DNA of 64,000 bases from Rhodocyclales bacterium (GCA_028292485.1 JAQGMG010000046.1:23736-87735), one strand, 5' to 3'. Positions 9,442 through 19,019 are shown, numbered from the stretch's first letter. The notes: generated from the letters alone by a model not told the origin. Translations and numbers: made by a program.

Positions 9442-10269
9442 ATGACGAACAGTTTCCAGCTCGCTGCCGTGCAGATGGTTTCCGGCGCCGATGTCGATGC
9501 CAATCTGCGCGAAGCAGATCGCCTGATTGCCGAGGCCGCAGCGCAGGGCGCGCAATGCGTGGCCTTGCCGGAATATTTCTGTCTGCTGTCGCCTGATGAA
9601 ACTGCCAAAGTGCGCCTGCGCGAGCAGGATGCGGTGCTTGCTGAAAATGCGGGCCCGCTGCAATCGTTTCTCGCCGACGCAGCGCGTCGCTACGGCGTGT
9701 GGCTGGTCGGCGGCACCATTCCACTTGTTGCCGCCGATGACGAGCGCGTGCGCAACACCACGCTGGTTTTCAACGCCGAAGGCCAGCGCGTCGCGCGCTA
9801 CGACAAGGTGCACCTGTTCGGCTTCACGCGTGGCGATGAGCAATACAACGAATCGCGCACCATCGAAGCGGGCCACGACGTCGTCAGCTTCGAGGCGCCG
9901 TGGGGCAAGACCGGTCTGGTCATCTGCTACGACCTGCGCTTTCCCGAACTCTTCCGCAGCTTCGGCGACGTCAATCTCATCATCCTGCCAGCAGCTTTCA
10001 CCGAGACGACCGGGCGCGCGCACTGGGAGATCCTGCTGCGTGCGCGCGCCATCGAAAACCAGTGCTACGTGCTGGCCAGTGCACAAGGCGGCACGCATCC
10101 GCATGGACGTCGCACCTTCGGCCATAGCATGCTCATCGACCCGTGGGGCGATATCGTGGCGCAGCATGCAAGCGGGCCCGGCGTGGCAGTCGGCACAATG
10201 GATCTGAATCGCCTGCATGACATCCGGGAAAGCCTTCCGGCGCTCAAGCATCGCAAACTGGGTGTTTGA
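9442..10269 (+). CDS. Carbon-nitrogen hydrolase (nitrilase superfamily, Nit1/NitA-like amidase)
   Basis: This predicted cytoplasmic amidase of the nitrilase superfamily resembles the Nit1 group, whose characterised members hydrolyse deaminated glutathione and so repair a metabolic by-product. The Glu-Lys-Cys catalytic triad is visible: Glu in ALPEYFCL, Lys in RYDKVHLFGF and Cys in VICYDLRFPELFR. The 275-residue length is normal. The ATG at 9442 follows a strong GGAGG site; an in-frame start 30 bases upstream lacks one. It lies between two large AsmA-family genes on the same strand, as it does in many betaproteobacteria. The exact substrate cannot be read from sequence. Confidence 0.9.
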   Translation: MTNSFQLAAVQMVSGADVDANLREADRLIAEAAAQGAQCVALPEYFCLLSPDETAKVRLREQDAVLAENAGPLQSFLADAARRYGVWLVGGTIPLVAADDERVRNTTLVFNAEGQRVARYDKVHLFGFTRGDEQYNESRTIEAGHDVVSFEAPWGKTGLVICYDLRFPELFRSFGDVNLIILPAAFTETTGRAHWEILLRARAIENQCYVLASAQGGTHPHGRRTFGHSMLIDPWGDIVAQHASGPGVAVGTMDLNRLHDIRESLPALKHRKLGV

Positions 10270-10382
10270 GCGACTGCAAAGCTTTTTTGCAGCCGAGGTG
10301 CGCTCCGGGTTTATCCAGTAGCGCACCCTGCCTGCGTCAAGCCTCATCGAGTCGGATCAATCATCGGAATTCAGCATTCGAA

Positions 10383-13300
10383 ATGAAAATTGCCGACCAG
10401 TTCCTGTCACGCTTCCCGCGTTTGCACAAAGCCATGCAGACGCCCCGCGTGTTGCGTCTGTTGCGAGTCGTTGTAATTGCCGTCGCGACCATCGGCGTGC
10501 TCGGTTTTTTCGCAGCGCCGCCACTGGTGCGCTACGTTGCAGAGAAGCAGGGCACACAGGCGCTTGGGCGCCAGCTCAGCATCGAGCGCGTACGCATCAA
10601 TCCATTCGCGCTGAGTGTTGCGGTCGAAGGTTTGCGTATCGCCGATGCCCAAGGCAGTGGCTCCTTCGTGTCGGTCGGGCGCGCTGCGGCAAATGTCGAA
10701 TTGTTTGCGTCGATCTATCGCCGGGGTGTGGTCTTCAGTGCGTTGCGCATCGAGCGGCCGGATATCCGGCTCGCGCGTCTGGCTGACAATCGATTCAATT
10801 TCTCCGACATCATCGATCGCCTGAATGCGCGACCTAAGCCGAAAGAGCCGGGCGAGCCGCTGCATTTCGCACTCAACAATATCGAGCTGCGCGATGGCCA
10901 CATCGAGTTCGATGATCAGCCCGCCGGCCAGCACCACGTCGTGGACAAGCTGGCCATCGGCCTGCCCTTCATCTCCGATATTCCCTCGCAGGTGCAACTG
11001 CTGGTGCAGCCGCGCCTCGATGCGCACATCAACGGTACGGAATTTTCGCTCAAGGGGCGAATCAAGCCTTTCGCCGATCATCGCGAAGCGACACTGGACC
11101 TCAGTTTCGAGCCCTTCGAGCTGACGCGTTATCTTGGTTATGTTCCCGGCAAGTTGCCGGTCAGCATCACGCAGGCCTTGCTCAGCAGCAATCTGGAATG
11201 TGTGTGGGCCGAGCAGGGCAAAGCTGGGCAGACGCTTGCCTTGCGCGGTGATGTCACACTCTCCGATGTGCGTCTGAAGGACGCGCAGGGCGCCGATCTG
11301 ATGAGCTGGCGCCGTTTGCAGATCGGCATGCAGGACGTACAGCCGCTTGCGTCGCCCATGAAATTGTCATTCGGCAATATCCTGTTCGTGGAACCGCAGC
11401 TTGCTGTCCAGCGTCTGCGTGACGGCAGTCTCAATCTGCAGCATCTGGCAGGCGGTAGTGCAGAACAGCGCGAACCCGCCATACAGAACAAATCGCCTGC
11501 CCCGAAAAAAACCGACGCGCCGGCACCGCTCATCACCATTGCTGGCCTGGCGATTCAGCGAGGCACGCTGCGCTGGAAAGATGCTGCATTGAGCGAACCG
11601 TTCGAGACACAATTGTCATCGATCGATGCAAACCTGCAAGGCTTCGATTCGAGCGGGAAGAGGGCGGCGAACCTGAAAGCCAGCCTGCAGGCAGAGAGCA
11701 GCGGTACCCTCAGCGCGACGGGACAGGTCAATACCGCAAGCGGTGCTGTCGATATGCGCCTTGAATTATCGAAGCTGCGTCTGGAACGTTACCGGCCGTA
11801 CTACGCCAAGGCCCTCGGCGCGGCGCGGCCCAGTGCCGAAGTGGCGGCTGCGGTGCAACTTCTCATCGCGCCCGAGAAACATGACGGACCGCAGGACGGC
11901 GGCTTGCGTCTGTCCCAAGGCAGTCTGCAACTGACCGGTCTGCTGTTGCCCGATACCGCCGGGCGTGGATCGCGGGCCGGCAACAAACGCCCGCTGCTGC
12001 AGCTGGCCAGCCTGAGCGTTGCGGACTTCAGCCTGGACGCTGCTGCGCGCAAAGTAGTGCTCGGACAAATCACCAGTCGCGACGCGCAGTGGCGCGTCAT
12101 GCGCGATGCCAACGGCATTGATTTGTTGCGTGCTTTCGGCATCGGTGATGAGCCCGTTACCGTGCCCGCCGCAGATGCCGGCAATGTTGCGGCTGCAGCC
12201 AGCGACGCGTTGGCTGCGGCACCCGACAAGAGTCTTCCCTGGACGATCGTGACCGGCACGACCGACTTGAGCGGCTGGAGCGCAGCGGTCGAAGATCGCA
12301 CGGGTCGCGAGCCGGTCAGTGTCAGCATCGACAGGCTCGCGTTGCGCACATCAGGGCTGTCGACCGAAAAGGGCAGTACGGGGCATGTCGAACTCGGTTT
12401 CGGCGTCAACCGTCGCGGCCAGGTGCGTCTGGCCGGCGATGTCGGCCTCACGCCGATGAAGGGTTCGTTCAAGCTCGATGCGCGCACCGTGGACCTGCTG
12501 TTTGCGCAGCCCTATGTCAGCAATTTTGCACGCGTGCTCATTACCCAGGGCGCGCTGGACGCGCGTGGCCGCGTCGGCTTCGACCTGAGCGATAGCAAGT
12601 TGCCGCAGTTCTCCTGGTCGGGCGATGCAGCACTCAAGGATTTCAACTCCTTCGACGAGATCAACGAAACGGATTTCGTGCGCTGGAAAAAATTCTCCGT
12701 CGCGAAACTTGATTTGCATACCCAGCCACTTGCCGTGAGTGTCGGCGAAGTGCGTCTCGAAGACTTCTATACGCGCCTTATTCTCGATGCGCAGGGGCGC
12801 TTCAATCTGCGCGGACTGGTGCAGACCGGTGCAGCGCCTGCAGACGCTGCGAGCGCACCTGCTGTGAGCATTGCTGGCAAGTCCGTCGCGACACTGCCGC
12901 CGCCCAAGCCGATGAAATTGAAAGTGGACCAGATCACGCTGCTCGGCGGCAACGTGAGTTTCAGCGATCGCTTCGTCAAGCCCAATTACGACGCCAACCT
13001 GACCGAGGTGGCGGGCAGCCTCAAGGGTCTTTCGTCCGACAGCACTACGGTTGCCGATCTCTCGCTCAAGGCCTTTGTCGATCACAGCGCGCCTGTCGAA
13101 GTCTCGGGCCAGCTCAATCCCTTGCGACAGGACCGCATCCTCGATATCGCCGCTCACGTCTCCGACATCGACCTGACTGGCGTGTCCACCTACGCCACGC
13201 GCTATGTCGGCTACGGCATCACCAAGGGCAAACTGTCCATGGAGGTGAAGTACCAGATTCGTGACCGCAAACTGACTGCGGAAAACCGCGTGACGCTCGA

Positions 13301-14093
13301 TCAGCTGACATTCGGCGAGCATATCGACAGCCCGACTGCGACCAGGCTGCCGGTACTGCTGGCGGTGGCGCTGCTCAAGGATCGCAACGGTGTCATCGAT
13401 CTGAACCTGCCCGTCAGCGGCACGCTGGACGATCCCGAGTTCAGTGTCGGTGGCGTCGTGCTGCGTGTGCTCGTCAATCTTGTCACCAAGGCCGTCACCG
13501 CGCCGTTTTCCTTGCTTGGCTCGATGTTCGGCGGCGGCGAAGAACTCTCGTATATCGACTTCGACGGCGGCGCTGCTGCCTTGCCGGCGAGCGCGCAAGG
13601 CAAGCTCACCGCGCTCGCCAGGGCACTCACCGAGCGACCTGCCTTGCGTCTGGAAATAGCGGGTGCTGCCGATCCGGTGCGCGACTTGCCGGGCCTAAAG
13701 CGCACCCAGCTCGACAGCAAGCTGCGCGCACTTAAGGCTGCGACCATGGTCAAGCGCGGCGAGAGTTTCGGCGGCGTCGATTCACTTGTCATCAGTGCCG
13801 AGGAGTACCCGCTGCTGCTCGAACAGGTCTACAAGGCCGAGAAGATGGACAAGCCACGCAACGCGCTCGGCATTGCAAAGGATCTGCCGGTGCCCGAGAT
13901 GGAGAAGCTCCTGCTCGCAGCCAGCCCGGTGAGCGACGCCGATCTGCGCGTACTCGCCGATCGCCGCGCGCAGACCGTGCGCGAATGGCTGGTGGGAGCG
14001 GGCAAGGTGCCGACCGCGCGCGTCTTTGTCGTCGAGCACGGTGCGGTTCCGGCAAGTGAAGCGCATGCGCGCGTGGACTTCGCGCTCAGGTAG
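10383..14093 (+). CDS. DUF748 (AsmA-like) envelope protein with OmpA-like C-terminus
   Basis: This large (1236-residue) AsmA-superfamily protein of the DUF748 type is predicted to be anchored in the inner membrane by one helix (about residues 22-42, LLRVVVIAVATIGVLGFFAA) with the rest in the periplasm. The opening periplasmic segment (KQGTQALGRQLSIERVRINP) and the later LPVSGTLDDPEFSVGGVV block are typical of the family. The last ~150 residues (VLADRRAQTVREWLVGAG) resemble an OmpA-type peptidoglycan-binding tail. The ATG at 10383 is chosen because the longer in-frame extension overlaps the preceding stop and looks non-coding; MQTPRVLRLL at 10435 is an alternative start. Function is likely in outer-membrane lipid homeostasis, by family only. 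Confidence 0.88.
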   Translation: MKIADQFLSRFPRLHKAMQTPRVLRLLRVVVIAVATIGVLGFFAAPPLVRYVAEKQGTQALGRQLSIERVRINPFALSVAVEGLRIADAQGSGSFVSVGRAAANVELFASIYRRGVVFSALRIERPDIRLARLADNRFNFSDIIDRLNARPKPKEPGEPLHFALNNIELRDGHIEFDDQPAGQHHVVDKLAIGLPFISDIPSQVQLLVQPRLDAHINGTEFSLKGRIKPFADHREATLDLSFEPFELTRYLGYVPGKLPVSITQALLSSNLECVWAEQGKAGQTLALRGDVTLSDVRLKDAQGADLMSWRRLQIGMQDVQPLASPMKLSFGNILFVEPQLAVQRLRDGSLNLQHLAGGSAEQREPAIQNKSPAPKKTDAPAPLITIAGLAIQRGTLRWKDAALSEPFETQLSSIDANLQGFDSSGKRAANLKASLQAESSGTLSATGQVNTASGAVDMRLELSKLRLERYRPYYAKALGAARPSAEVAAAVQLLIAPEKHDGPQDGGLRLSQGSLQLTGLLLPDTAGRGSRAGNKRPLLQLASLSVADFSLDAAARKVVLGQITSRDAQWRVMRDANGIDLLRAFGIGDEPVTVPAADAGNVAAAASDALAAAPDKSLPWTIVTGTTDLSGWSAAVEDRTGREPVSVSIDRLALRTSGLSTEKGSTGHVELGFGVNRRGQVRLAGDVGLTPMKGSFKLDARTVDLLFAQPYVSNFARVLITQGALDARGRVGFDLSDSKLPQFSWSGDAALKDFNSFDEINETDFVRWKKFSVAKLDLHTQPLAVSVGEVRLEDFYTRLILDAQGRFNLRGLVQTGAAPADAASAPAVSIAGKSVATLPPPKPMKLKVDQITLLGGNVSFSDRFVKPNYDANLTEVAGSLKGLSSDSTTVADLSLKAFVDHSAPVEVSGQLNPLRQDRILDIAAHVSDIDLTGVSTYATRYVGYGITKGKLSMEVKYQIRDRKLTAENRVTLDQLTFGEHIDSPTATRLPVLLAVALLKDRNGVIDLNLPVSGTLDDPEFSVGGVVLRVLVNLVTKAVTAPFSLLGSMFGGGEELSYIDFDGGAAALPASAQGKLTALARALTERPALRLEIAGAADPVRDLPGLKRTQLDSKLRALKAATMVKRGESFGGVDSLVISAEEYPLLLEQVYKAEKMDKPRNALGIAKDLPVPEMEKLLLAASPVSDADLRVLADRRAQTVREWLVGAGKVPTARVFVVEHGAVPASEAHARVDFALR

Positions 14094-14117
14094 TCCGAGG
14101 ACTAGCTGGACCCAGGC

Positions 14118-14146
14118 GTAGGGCGCAGTGACAACTGCGTCCTATG
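14118..14146. repeat. Short palindromic repeat related to the 9290-9395 block
   Basis: A GTAGGGCGCAGTGACAACTG palindrome with an imperfect right arm lies between the DUF748 gene and the convergent lipoprotein gene. It shares its core with 9371-9395 and could act as a terminator. No gene is seen in 14094-14327. Confidence 0.5.
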
Positions 14147-14327
14147 TTTCCGTCATTATCGTCATCGCGTGGCAGGGCTTTCACCCCGCCCCACGCTCCG
14201 CACGCTACCCCTCAAATATCTGGTGCGGGATCAGCTTCCAGTGGTCTTCCTGTGTCGCGTCGTTTATGCAGGCGTTGATGATCTGCCGAGGCGCTGGTGC
14301 CATTCACACGCACAATCCGCAATCGCA

Positions 14328-15089
14328 CTATCGAAGCAGCGTTACGATGTCCTCTGCAGCATTTTGGACCATCAGCGTGGCGCCGTCGCGAAAGCACCTG
14401 GCAAGTGCGCTACCGAAAGGCTCCTCAGGTCTAATTTCCGGGAAGACGCATTCGCGGCTGGATGGAAAGTGACGCTTCTTGTTGCGGCTGGCGTCGTTGC
14501 CGTAGTAATAGTCCGCTTCCAGAATGCGCTGGTCTGTTTGCAGAAGCAGGAGCTGCATGCTGATATTCAAGCGCGGTTCATGCGCGTTCGACATCTTGTA
14601 TTCGTGCAGCGTGCTGTCGCGCATCTGCAGCGTGACTACGGCATCTGCCAGAGGCGCCAGCTTCTCGTAGTCGATGCTCAGGGGATCATTTGTCGGGCCC
14701 ATCAGATTCTGCGGCAGCATCTCGACCACATAGCCTTGGTTTTCAAGCTCACGGGCAAGCTGCTCCGATATCTCGGTCGCAAGCTTGAGGCGGCTCGGCG
14801 CTAGTGCTTGTTGTAACCGGGCCAGCTGTTGTGCTGCGCGCGAATCGCGTTGCCCACGCACAAAGTTGCCACCGCTACTGTCCCGGAGGGCAGCCAGCAG
14901 GACAAGCTGTAAAAAATCGGAGGTGTTCATGCCGCCACCAGACACCCCGATTGCGGGGTTGTTGTCGGTTGCGATCAGAATCTTGCGGATCGGGTAGTCG
15001 GCTCGCAGCGGGGATTTCGGTGTTGATGAACAGCCCGCGACCAGCGTCATAGCGACCACCGCAAGCACGTACGCAGCATGCCTTCTCAT
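14328..15089 (-). CDS. Putative lipoprotein of unknown function
   Basis: The 253-residue product begins with a lipoprotein signal (residues 1-20, ending LVAGC), so Cys20 should be lipidated and the protein anchored in the envelope. Asp is not at the +2 position (Ser-Ser follows), which favours sorting to the outer membrane. The mature part has a nucleoside-diphosphate-like ILIATDNNPAIGVSGGG stretch near residues 38-54 and an alternating pattern suggesting an alpha/beta fold. I do not recognise a family. Two cysteines near the C-terminus (RECVFP, ARCFRD) could form a disulfide. The gene is on the same strand as the hydroxylase/GH3 unit upstream but is separated from it by a decayed permease fragment, so it may have its own promoter. 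Confidence 0.7.
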   Translation of the reverse strand: MRRHAAYVLAVVAMTLVAGCSSTPKSPLRADYPIRKILIATDNNPAIGVSGGGMNTSDFLQLVLLAALRDSSGGNFVRGQRDSRAAQQLARLQQALAPSRLKLATEISEQLARELENQGYVVEMLPQNLMGPTNDPLSIDYEKLAPLADAVVTLQMRDSTLHEYKMSNAHEPRLNISMQLLLLQTDQRILEADYYYGNDASRNKKRHFPSSRECVFPEIRPEEPFGSALARCFRDGATLMVQNAAEDIVTLLR

Positions 15090-15135
15090 CGTTTATCTCC
15101 GATTACGAATATGTGTTGTCGCACACGTCGTCTTT

Positions 15136-15320
15136 CTACCGCTTGAGCTTGTACCCCGTCCTGAATATCCACGCTACCACGGCCAGCGACACTGCCATGA
15201 AGACCACCGTCACCAACAAGATGCCCAATCAGGTACACCACCGGGTTGAACAGCGAGACCTTCTGTCAGAATGCCGGCGGCATTTTAATGTGATAGAAGC
15301 TGCTGGCCAGGGTCACAGCG
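15136..15320 (-). pseudogene. Decayed 3' fragment of an ABC-2 permease gene (second copy)
   Basis: Reading from 15136, this segment matches the 3' end of the intact permease gene at 19717 almost base for base at first (a shared GCTTGTACCCCGTCCTGAAT, then CCACGCTACCAC). The match continues with substitutions, about 45 bp of internal deletion and frame loss, out to about 15320. It includes the terminal TAG (15136-15138) in the same orientation. No start codon or N-terminal half is present, so it is a remnant. It forms one of two direct copies bracketing the 4.4-kb segment that carries the hydroxylase/GH3 operon. Confidence 0.85.
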
Positions 15321-15323
15321 GGT

Positions 15324-16448
15324 TTACGGTGGTGATTCCTGTCTGTTTGGTGCGTACGATAGCGTGAGCCCGAAGCCAGGCTTGGCGGCGATGTTGGCGG
15401 CGTTGAGTATTCCTCCGTCTCCGAACATCAGTGCAGGCTCGGCGAGATCATAGGCGAGCAGATGTGTACCAAACGCTCCTTCCTGAGCGATCAGGATGTC
15501 GCGCGCGCTCTGGGCGATAGTGAGCGCTGCGCGTGTAAGCAGGCTGGTCTCCCCCACATGGGCACCGACGATCATCCCAAGTCCTCGTTCGCGTGCCTCC
15601 TTCGCAAACTCTAGCGAACGCAATAGGCCGCCCATTTTTGAGATGCGTAAATTGATTACCCAGTGGCCTGGTGTATTTGCCAAGGGATCAAGCTGTGCGA
15701 TGCGTAGCAAGCTTTCGTCGAGAATGATCTTGGCTGCGAGCGATTTCGCTATTTGTTGCATGCCATCGAGGCTTCCTGCATGTAGTGGTTCTTCAAGCGC
15801 CCAAAACGGATAGTCCAGGGATTCCAGGTGCTGGATGGCTGTCTTGGCGTCGCTCCACAGATTATTCGCATCGGCGCGTACCGATAGGGGGGCTATGCCG
15901 GCAGCGTTCAGCGCGCTAACTTTGGCGAGGTCACGTTCTCTTTCGCCAGAAAGTTTGATCTTGAATTCACTAAAGCCATCCTGGAGATAGTGAGCAAGCA
16001 GAGCTTCGAACTGTCTGGTGGGGCTGTCGCCCAGCACTGCTGTATAGCGAAAGTTTTCAGTCAGCTCTGGCACATCAAGCAGTGCTTCGACCGAACATCC
16101 TTGTTCCTTTGCCAGGAGATCGAGCAGCGCCAACTCCACGGCGGTCCACGCCGCAGGATGTACGTCTATGTCATCACGATGAAGCGAGGCCCAGCTGATC
16201 AATGTGCCCAGGTCGCAAATTGTGCGCAGCCACTCGTCATTGTGGCGGGCGATGAATGACTGCGCACTTGTCAGGTCTTCCGCCGTGACGTATTCGCGAG
16301 GACAGCCCTCGCCGTGACCCAATGCACCAGCCGTGGTACGGATCTCAACCCATATGCTCTGTGTCGTAACGCGCTCTGCCGAAGCGTGTTTGAAGGCAAC
16401 CTTGAATGGGATGGCCAATGCTGAAGCCTGGATGGACGCCAGAATCAT
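15324..16448 (-). CDS. Enolase-superfamily epimerase/racemase (dipeptide epimerase or N-acylamino acid racemase type)
   Basis: The 374-residue protein is a complete muconate-lactonizing-subgroup member of the enolase superfamily. Such enzymes abstract the proton alpha to a carboxylate while a metal stabilises the enolate. Visible residues are the KxK base pair (K163, K165 in EFKIKLSG), metal ligands D193 (RADANN), E219 (LEEPL) and D244 (ILDES), and the opposite-face lysine K271 (RISKMGG). With lysines on both faces, 1,1-proton transfer is possible, as in Ala-Glu epimerase, N-succinylamino acid racemase or o-succinylbenzoate synthase. No menaquinone genes are nearby, so menC is unlikely. Its ATG overlaps the upstream stop (ATGA at 16445-16448), so it is translationally coupled to the hydroxylase/GH3 gene. 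Substrate unknown. Confidence 0.88.
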   Translation of the reverse strand: MILASIQASALAIPFKVAFKHASAERVTTQSIWVEIRTTAGALGHGEGCPREYVTAEDLTSAQSFIARHNDEWLRTICDLGTLISWASLHRDDIDVHPAAWTAVELALLDLLAKEQGCSVEALLDVPELTENFRYTAVLGDSPTRQFEALLAHYLQDGFSEFKIKLSGERERDLAKVSALNAAGIAPLSVRADANNLWSDAKTAIQHLESLDYPFWALEEPLHAGSLDGMQQIAKSLAAKIILDESLLRIAQLDPLANTPGHWVINLRISKMGGLLRSLEFAKEARERGLGMIVGAHVGETSLLTRAALTIAQSARDILIAQEGAFGTHLLAYDLAEPALMFGDGGILNAANIAAKPGFGLTLSYAPNRQESPP

Positions 16449-19003
16449 TGCTCAGACCGTTCAATGTGGGCATCTAGGTCGAAGCCATAATCTTTTCTGT
16501 AGGCTAGCGCTACAGTCTTGAATTGCCCTTCTCGCTGCCCTTGCTTAATGCATTGTTGTTTGTAGACTTCTCCAGTATTCGGCAGGAGCCAATAGGCTTC
16601 CAGCATCTGCAAGCGATCACTTTCGCGTTTGGCCTGATATTCGATATTGAGATTTGCCAGCTTCGTGTCGACTGCTTCAGCAAGCTGCATAGCTGTGGGC
16701 TTGGCCGCGCGATCTGTCTCAACGTAAAGGCGATAGCGTGATGCTTGTTCATCCGCCAGCATCATGACGAAACGTGCTGTGCGCCCCATATGGGCTAGCG
16801 TGGCTCGGACAGCCATCAGCACTTGTGCTTCATAGAGTTTTTCGCCGGTAATGTTGGTGACGCCCTTACCTTTCTGGACGAACTGCAGCAGCGGCGTCTT
16901 GTGCAGGAAACCCGTGACTCGCACCAGATCATTGATGAAGTAACGGTACAAGCCCGAAGGCGTCGTTACAAAAATATAGTAATCGGCTCCTTTGCGAAGC
17001 CCGTCGAGCGTTACAAACGCCAGCTTACCGTTGTCCCATTTATCGCGTTCAACGAACTCGAAAAAATGAGTATCCAGAGTGGGTAGGCCGCTGCCTGAAC
17101 GTTTGCCCAGCGTGATGGTGCCGCGAAATTCACTCGATACGTAGCCAAGCTCCAGCACACGCGTGCATTTGGTCAGTTCGTGGCGTAGCGCGTCAACGGC
17201 AACGCCCGCACTTGCGCATGTCCATGTCACGATAAGGCGCAGTGATGGCCACAAATCGGCGATGCGTGTTGTGCCATGCGGTAATTGGGCGAGGGCCGTC
17301 GCACGTTCGGGCAAGGCGCGTAATCGTTTGTGAATCGCGGCGAGAACTTCTACCGGCACCTTGTCTGCGAGGAAAAACGTACCGTGGCGTAAATCGTCTA
17401 TCAGCTCGGCATGATGCGCTCGATACAGTTTTGCGAGCATCAGTAGCGTGGTGGGATTGGCAGCGCCGATGTAGGTGATATCCGGTCTCGCGAGCGCGAG
17501 ACGCAGGATCAACAGGTACTTAACGAAGCTGTCCTGCACGGTCATCACTATGGCCGGCACGACGAATTTCTCGCGGATGGCCGCAGGCGTATTGCGGGCG
17601 ATTATTCCTGAGGCGGAACCGAACGGTTTGCCATTCGCGAGCAAACCCTCGTAGGCGGGACTGACAATGGCGAGAACGCCGCCGGAAAAGGCTTCAGGAC
17701 ACGTGCGTTGCTGGAACGCCACCGCCATTCTGTGAATGTGTTGCAATGATCGCAGATGCGAATTTGTGAGCGGAACATCTTTCGGGCGACCGGTCGTGCC
17801 GCTGGTGCGGACGTAGCGCAGTGGCTTCTCGGCACTGAGTGCGCACTCGTCCCGCTCAATCTCGGCATCGATGAATGGTCTCAGTGCCTCGTAGTCGCTG
17901 AAGGGAACCCGTTGGGCATAATTGCTGTAATCCTGGATACGTGAGAAGCCATGCTCACGACCGAATCGGGTATTGCAGTTCTCACGCAGGATACGAGCCA
18001 GTAACTCATTTTGTACGCGCATGGGCTGGCGCAGCATTGTTGCGATATGCCAGCCTCGCGTCAGTAGCCTGAGGCGCAAGGAAAGAGTAACCAACGTATC
18101 CGCCAGCCAAGTCTTGAAGCTGCGCTGAGGGATCCCACCGTTTCGGCGAAACGGCTCCGTCATCTGCGCCAAGAACCCTTTCGGATAGTGGCGATTCATG
18201 ATGCCGATATCATTGACGGTGTTGTTACGATGCAGATACCAGGTGCCGAACAGTAGATCCCATACGATTGTCGTGTTGCCGAAGTTGCACGACGCAGTCT
18301 TGGGGTCGCGTGCATGGTGCCAGCGGTGAGTTTCGGCGCTGCCAACCAAGTAGTTAAGCCAGCCATAACGCAGCCTCAGATTGCTATGTTGGAAAAAACC
18401 ATTTACGGAGTACAGCAGAAAGTAACCGGCAATGACCTCAGGAGCGACGCCTAGCAATAGGAACGGCACTGTGTCCAGTGAGAAGTGCAGCACTTTCTCG
18501 AACGGGTGAAAGCGGGCCACATTGAGCACATACAAAATATCGGGCGAGTGATGTACTTCATGCAGACCCCATAATGGATTGAAATGGTGGCAGGCACGAT
18601 GCAACCAGTAGCGCATGAAGTCCACACTCAGCACCATCGCCAAGATTTGCAAGGCCAATGGCCAGTGATGGGGCCATAGCACGTCATGTGTCCGTCCGTG
18701 CCTCCAGGCGGCAAGCACTAACACAAGCGTCGCCGCCAGCAATCTTGGGACCGCTATTTGCACGAAGGCCATGAACGCAGCGTCTGCCCGAATGTCTGGA
18801 AGTCTCGGGCGCCAGTCGTTCCGTTCAGGCAGCCTTAGCTCCAGCGCCACGATAGCGAGGGCCGTAAGGGTAATGGGGGTATATGCAGCAAGCATTGGCG
18901 ACCAGCCCGCGGCCAACATTGTTCCAAACATGACGAGTGCGGCCGCCATGAATAGCGGGTACCAAAGGTAGGGAAGAATGCGTAGGCTCGTCGGCGTGTT
19001 CAT
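16445..19003 (-). CDS. Fatty acid hydroxylase/sterol desaturase - GH3 amide synthetase fusion
   Basis: The 852-residue protein joins two enzyme families. Residues 1 to about 290 are an integral-membrane fatty acid hydroxylase: several membrane helices and the di-iron histidine boxes HRACHH (135-140), HEVHH (148-152), H206 and HRWHH (226-230). Residues about 320-850 are a GH3-family acyl-acid amido synthetase, with the ATP/AMP motif TSGTTGRPK (400-408), the second motif YVSSEFRGT and the later motifs YRYFINDLVRV and TNITGEKLYEAQV. GH3 enzymes adenylate a carboxylic acid and couple it to an amino acid. The ATG at 19003 is preferred over an in-frame TTG at 19039 that lies inside the upstream gene. 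The 5' end follows the small membrane gene by 16 bp and the 3' end overlaps the epimerase start. The fusion implies hydroxylation and amide formation on one lipid-like substrate; this is inference. Confidence 0.9.
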   Translation of the reverse strand: MNTPTSLRILPYLWYPLFMAAALVMFGTMLAAGWSPMLAAYTPITLTALAIVALELRLPERNDWRPRLPDIRADAAFMAFVQIAVPRLLAATLVLVLAAWRHGRTHDVLWPHHWPLALQILAMVLSVDFMRYWLHRACHHFNPLWGLHEVHHSPDILYVLNVARFHPFEKVLHFSLDTVPFLLLGVAPEVIAGYFLLYSVNGFFQHSNLRLRYGWLNYLVGSAETHRWHHARDPKTASCNFGNTTIVWDLLFGTWYLHRNNTVNDIGIMNRHYPKGFLAQMTEPFRRNGGIPQRSFKTWLADTLVTLSLRLRLLTRGWHIATMLRQPMRVQNELLARILRENCNTRFGREHGFSRIQDYSNYAQRVPFSDYEALRPFIDAEIERDECALSAEKPLRYVRTSGTTGRPKDVPLTNSHLRSLQHIHRMAVAFQQRTCPEAFSGGVLAIVSPAYEGLLANGKPFGSASGIIARNTPAAIREKFVVPAIVMTVQDSFVKYLLILRLALARPDITYIGAANPTTLLMLAKLYRAHHAELIDDLRHGTFFLADKVPVEVLAAIHKRLRALPERATALAQLPHGTTRIADLWPSLRLIVTWTCASAGVAVDALRHELTKCTRVLELGYVSSEFRGTITLGKRSGSGLPTLDTHFFEFVERDKWDNGKLAFVTLDGLRKGADYYIFVTTPSGLYRYFINDLVRVTGFLHKTPLLQFVQKGKGVTNITGEKLYEAQVLMAVRATLAHMGRTARFVMMLADEQASRYRLYVETDRAAKPTAMQLAEAVDTKLANLNIEYQAKRESDRLQMLEAYWLLPNTGEVYKQQCIKQGQREGQFKTVALAYRKDYGFDLDAHIERSEQ

Positions 19004-19019
19004 AAATGGCGGCAGCGAT

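Noticed and set aside
15324..16448. menC (o-succinylbenzoate synthase)
   Set aside because: The active-site residues would allow it, but no other menaquinone genes are nearby and it is coupled to a GH3 fusion gene.
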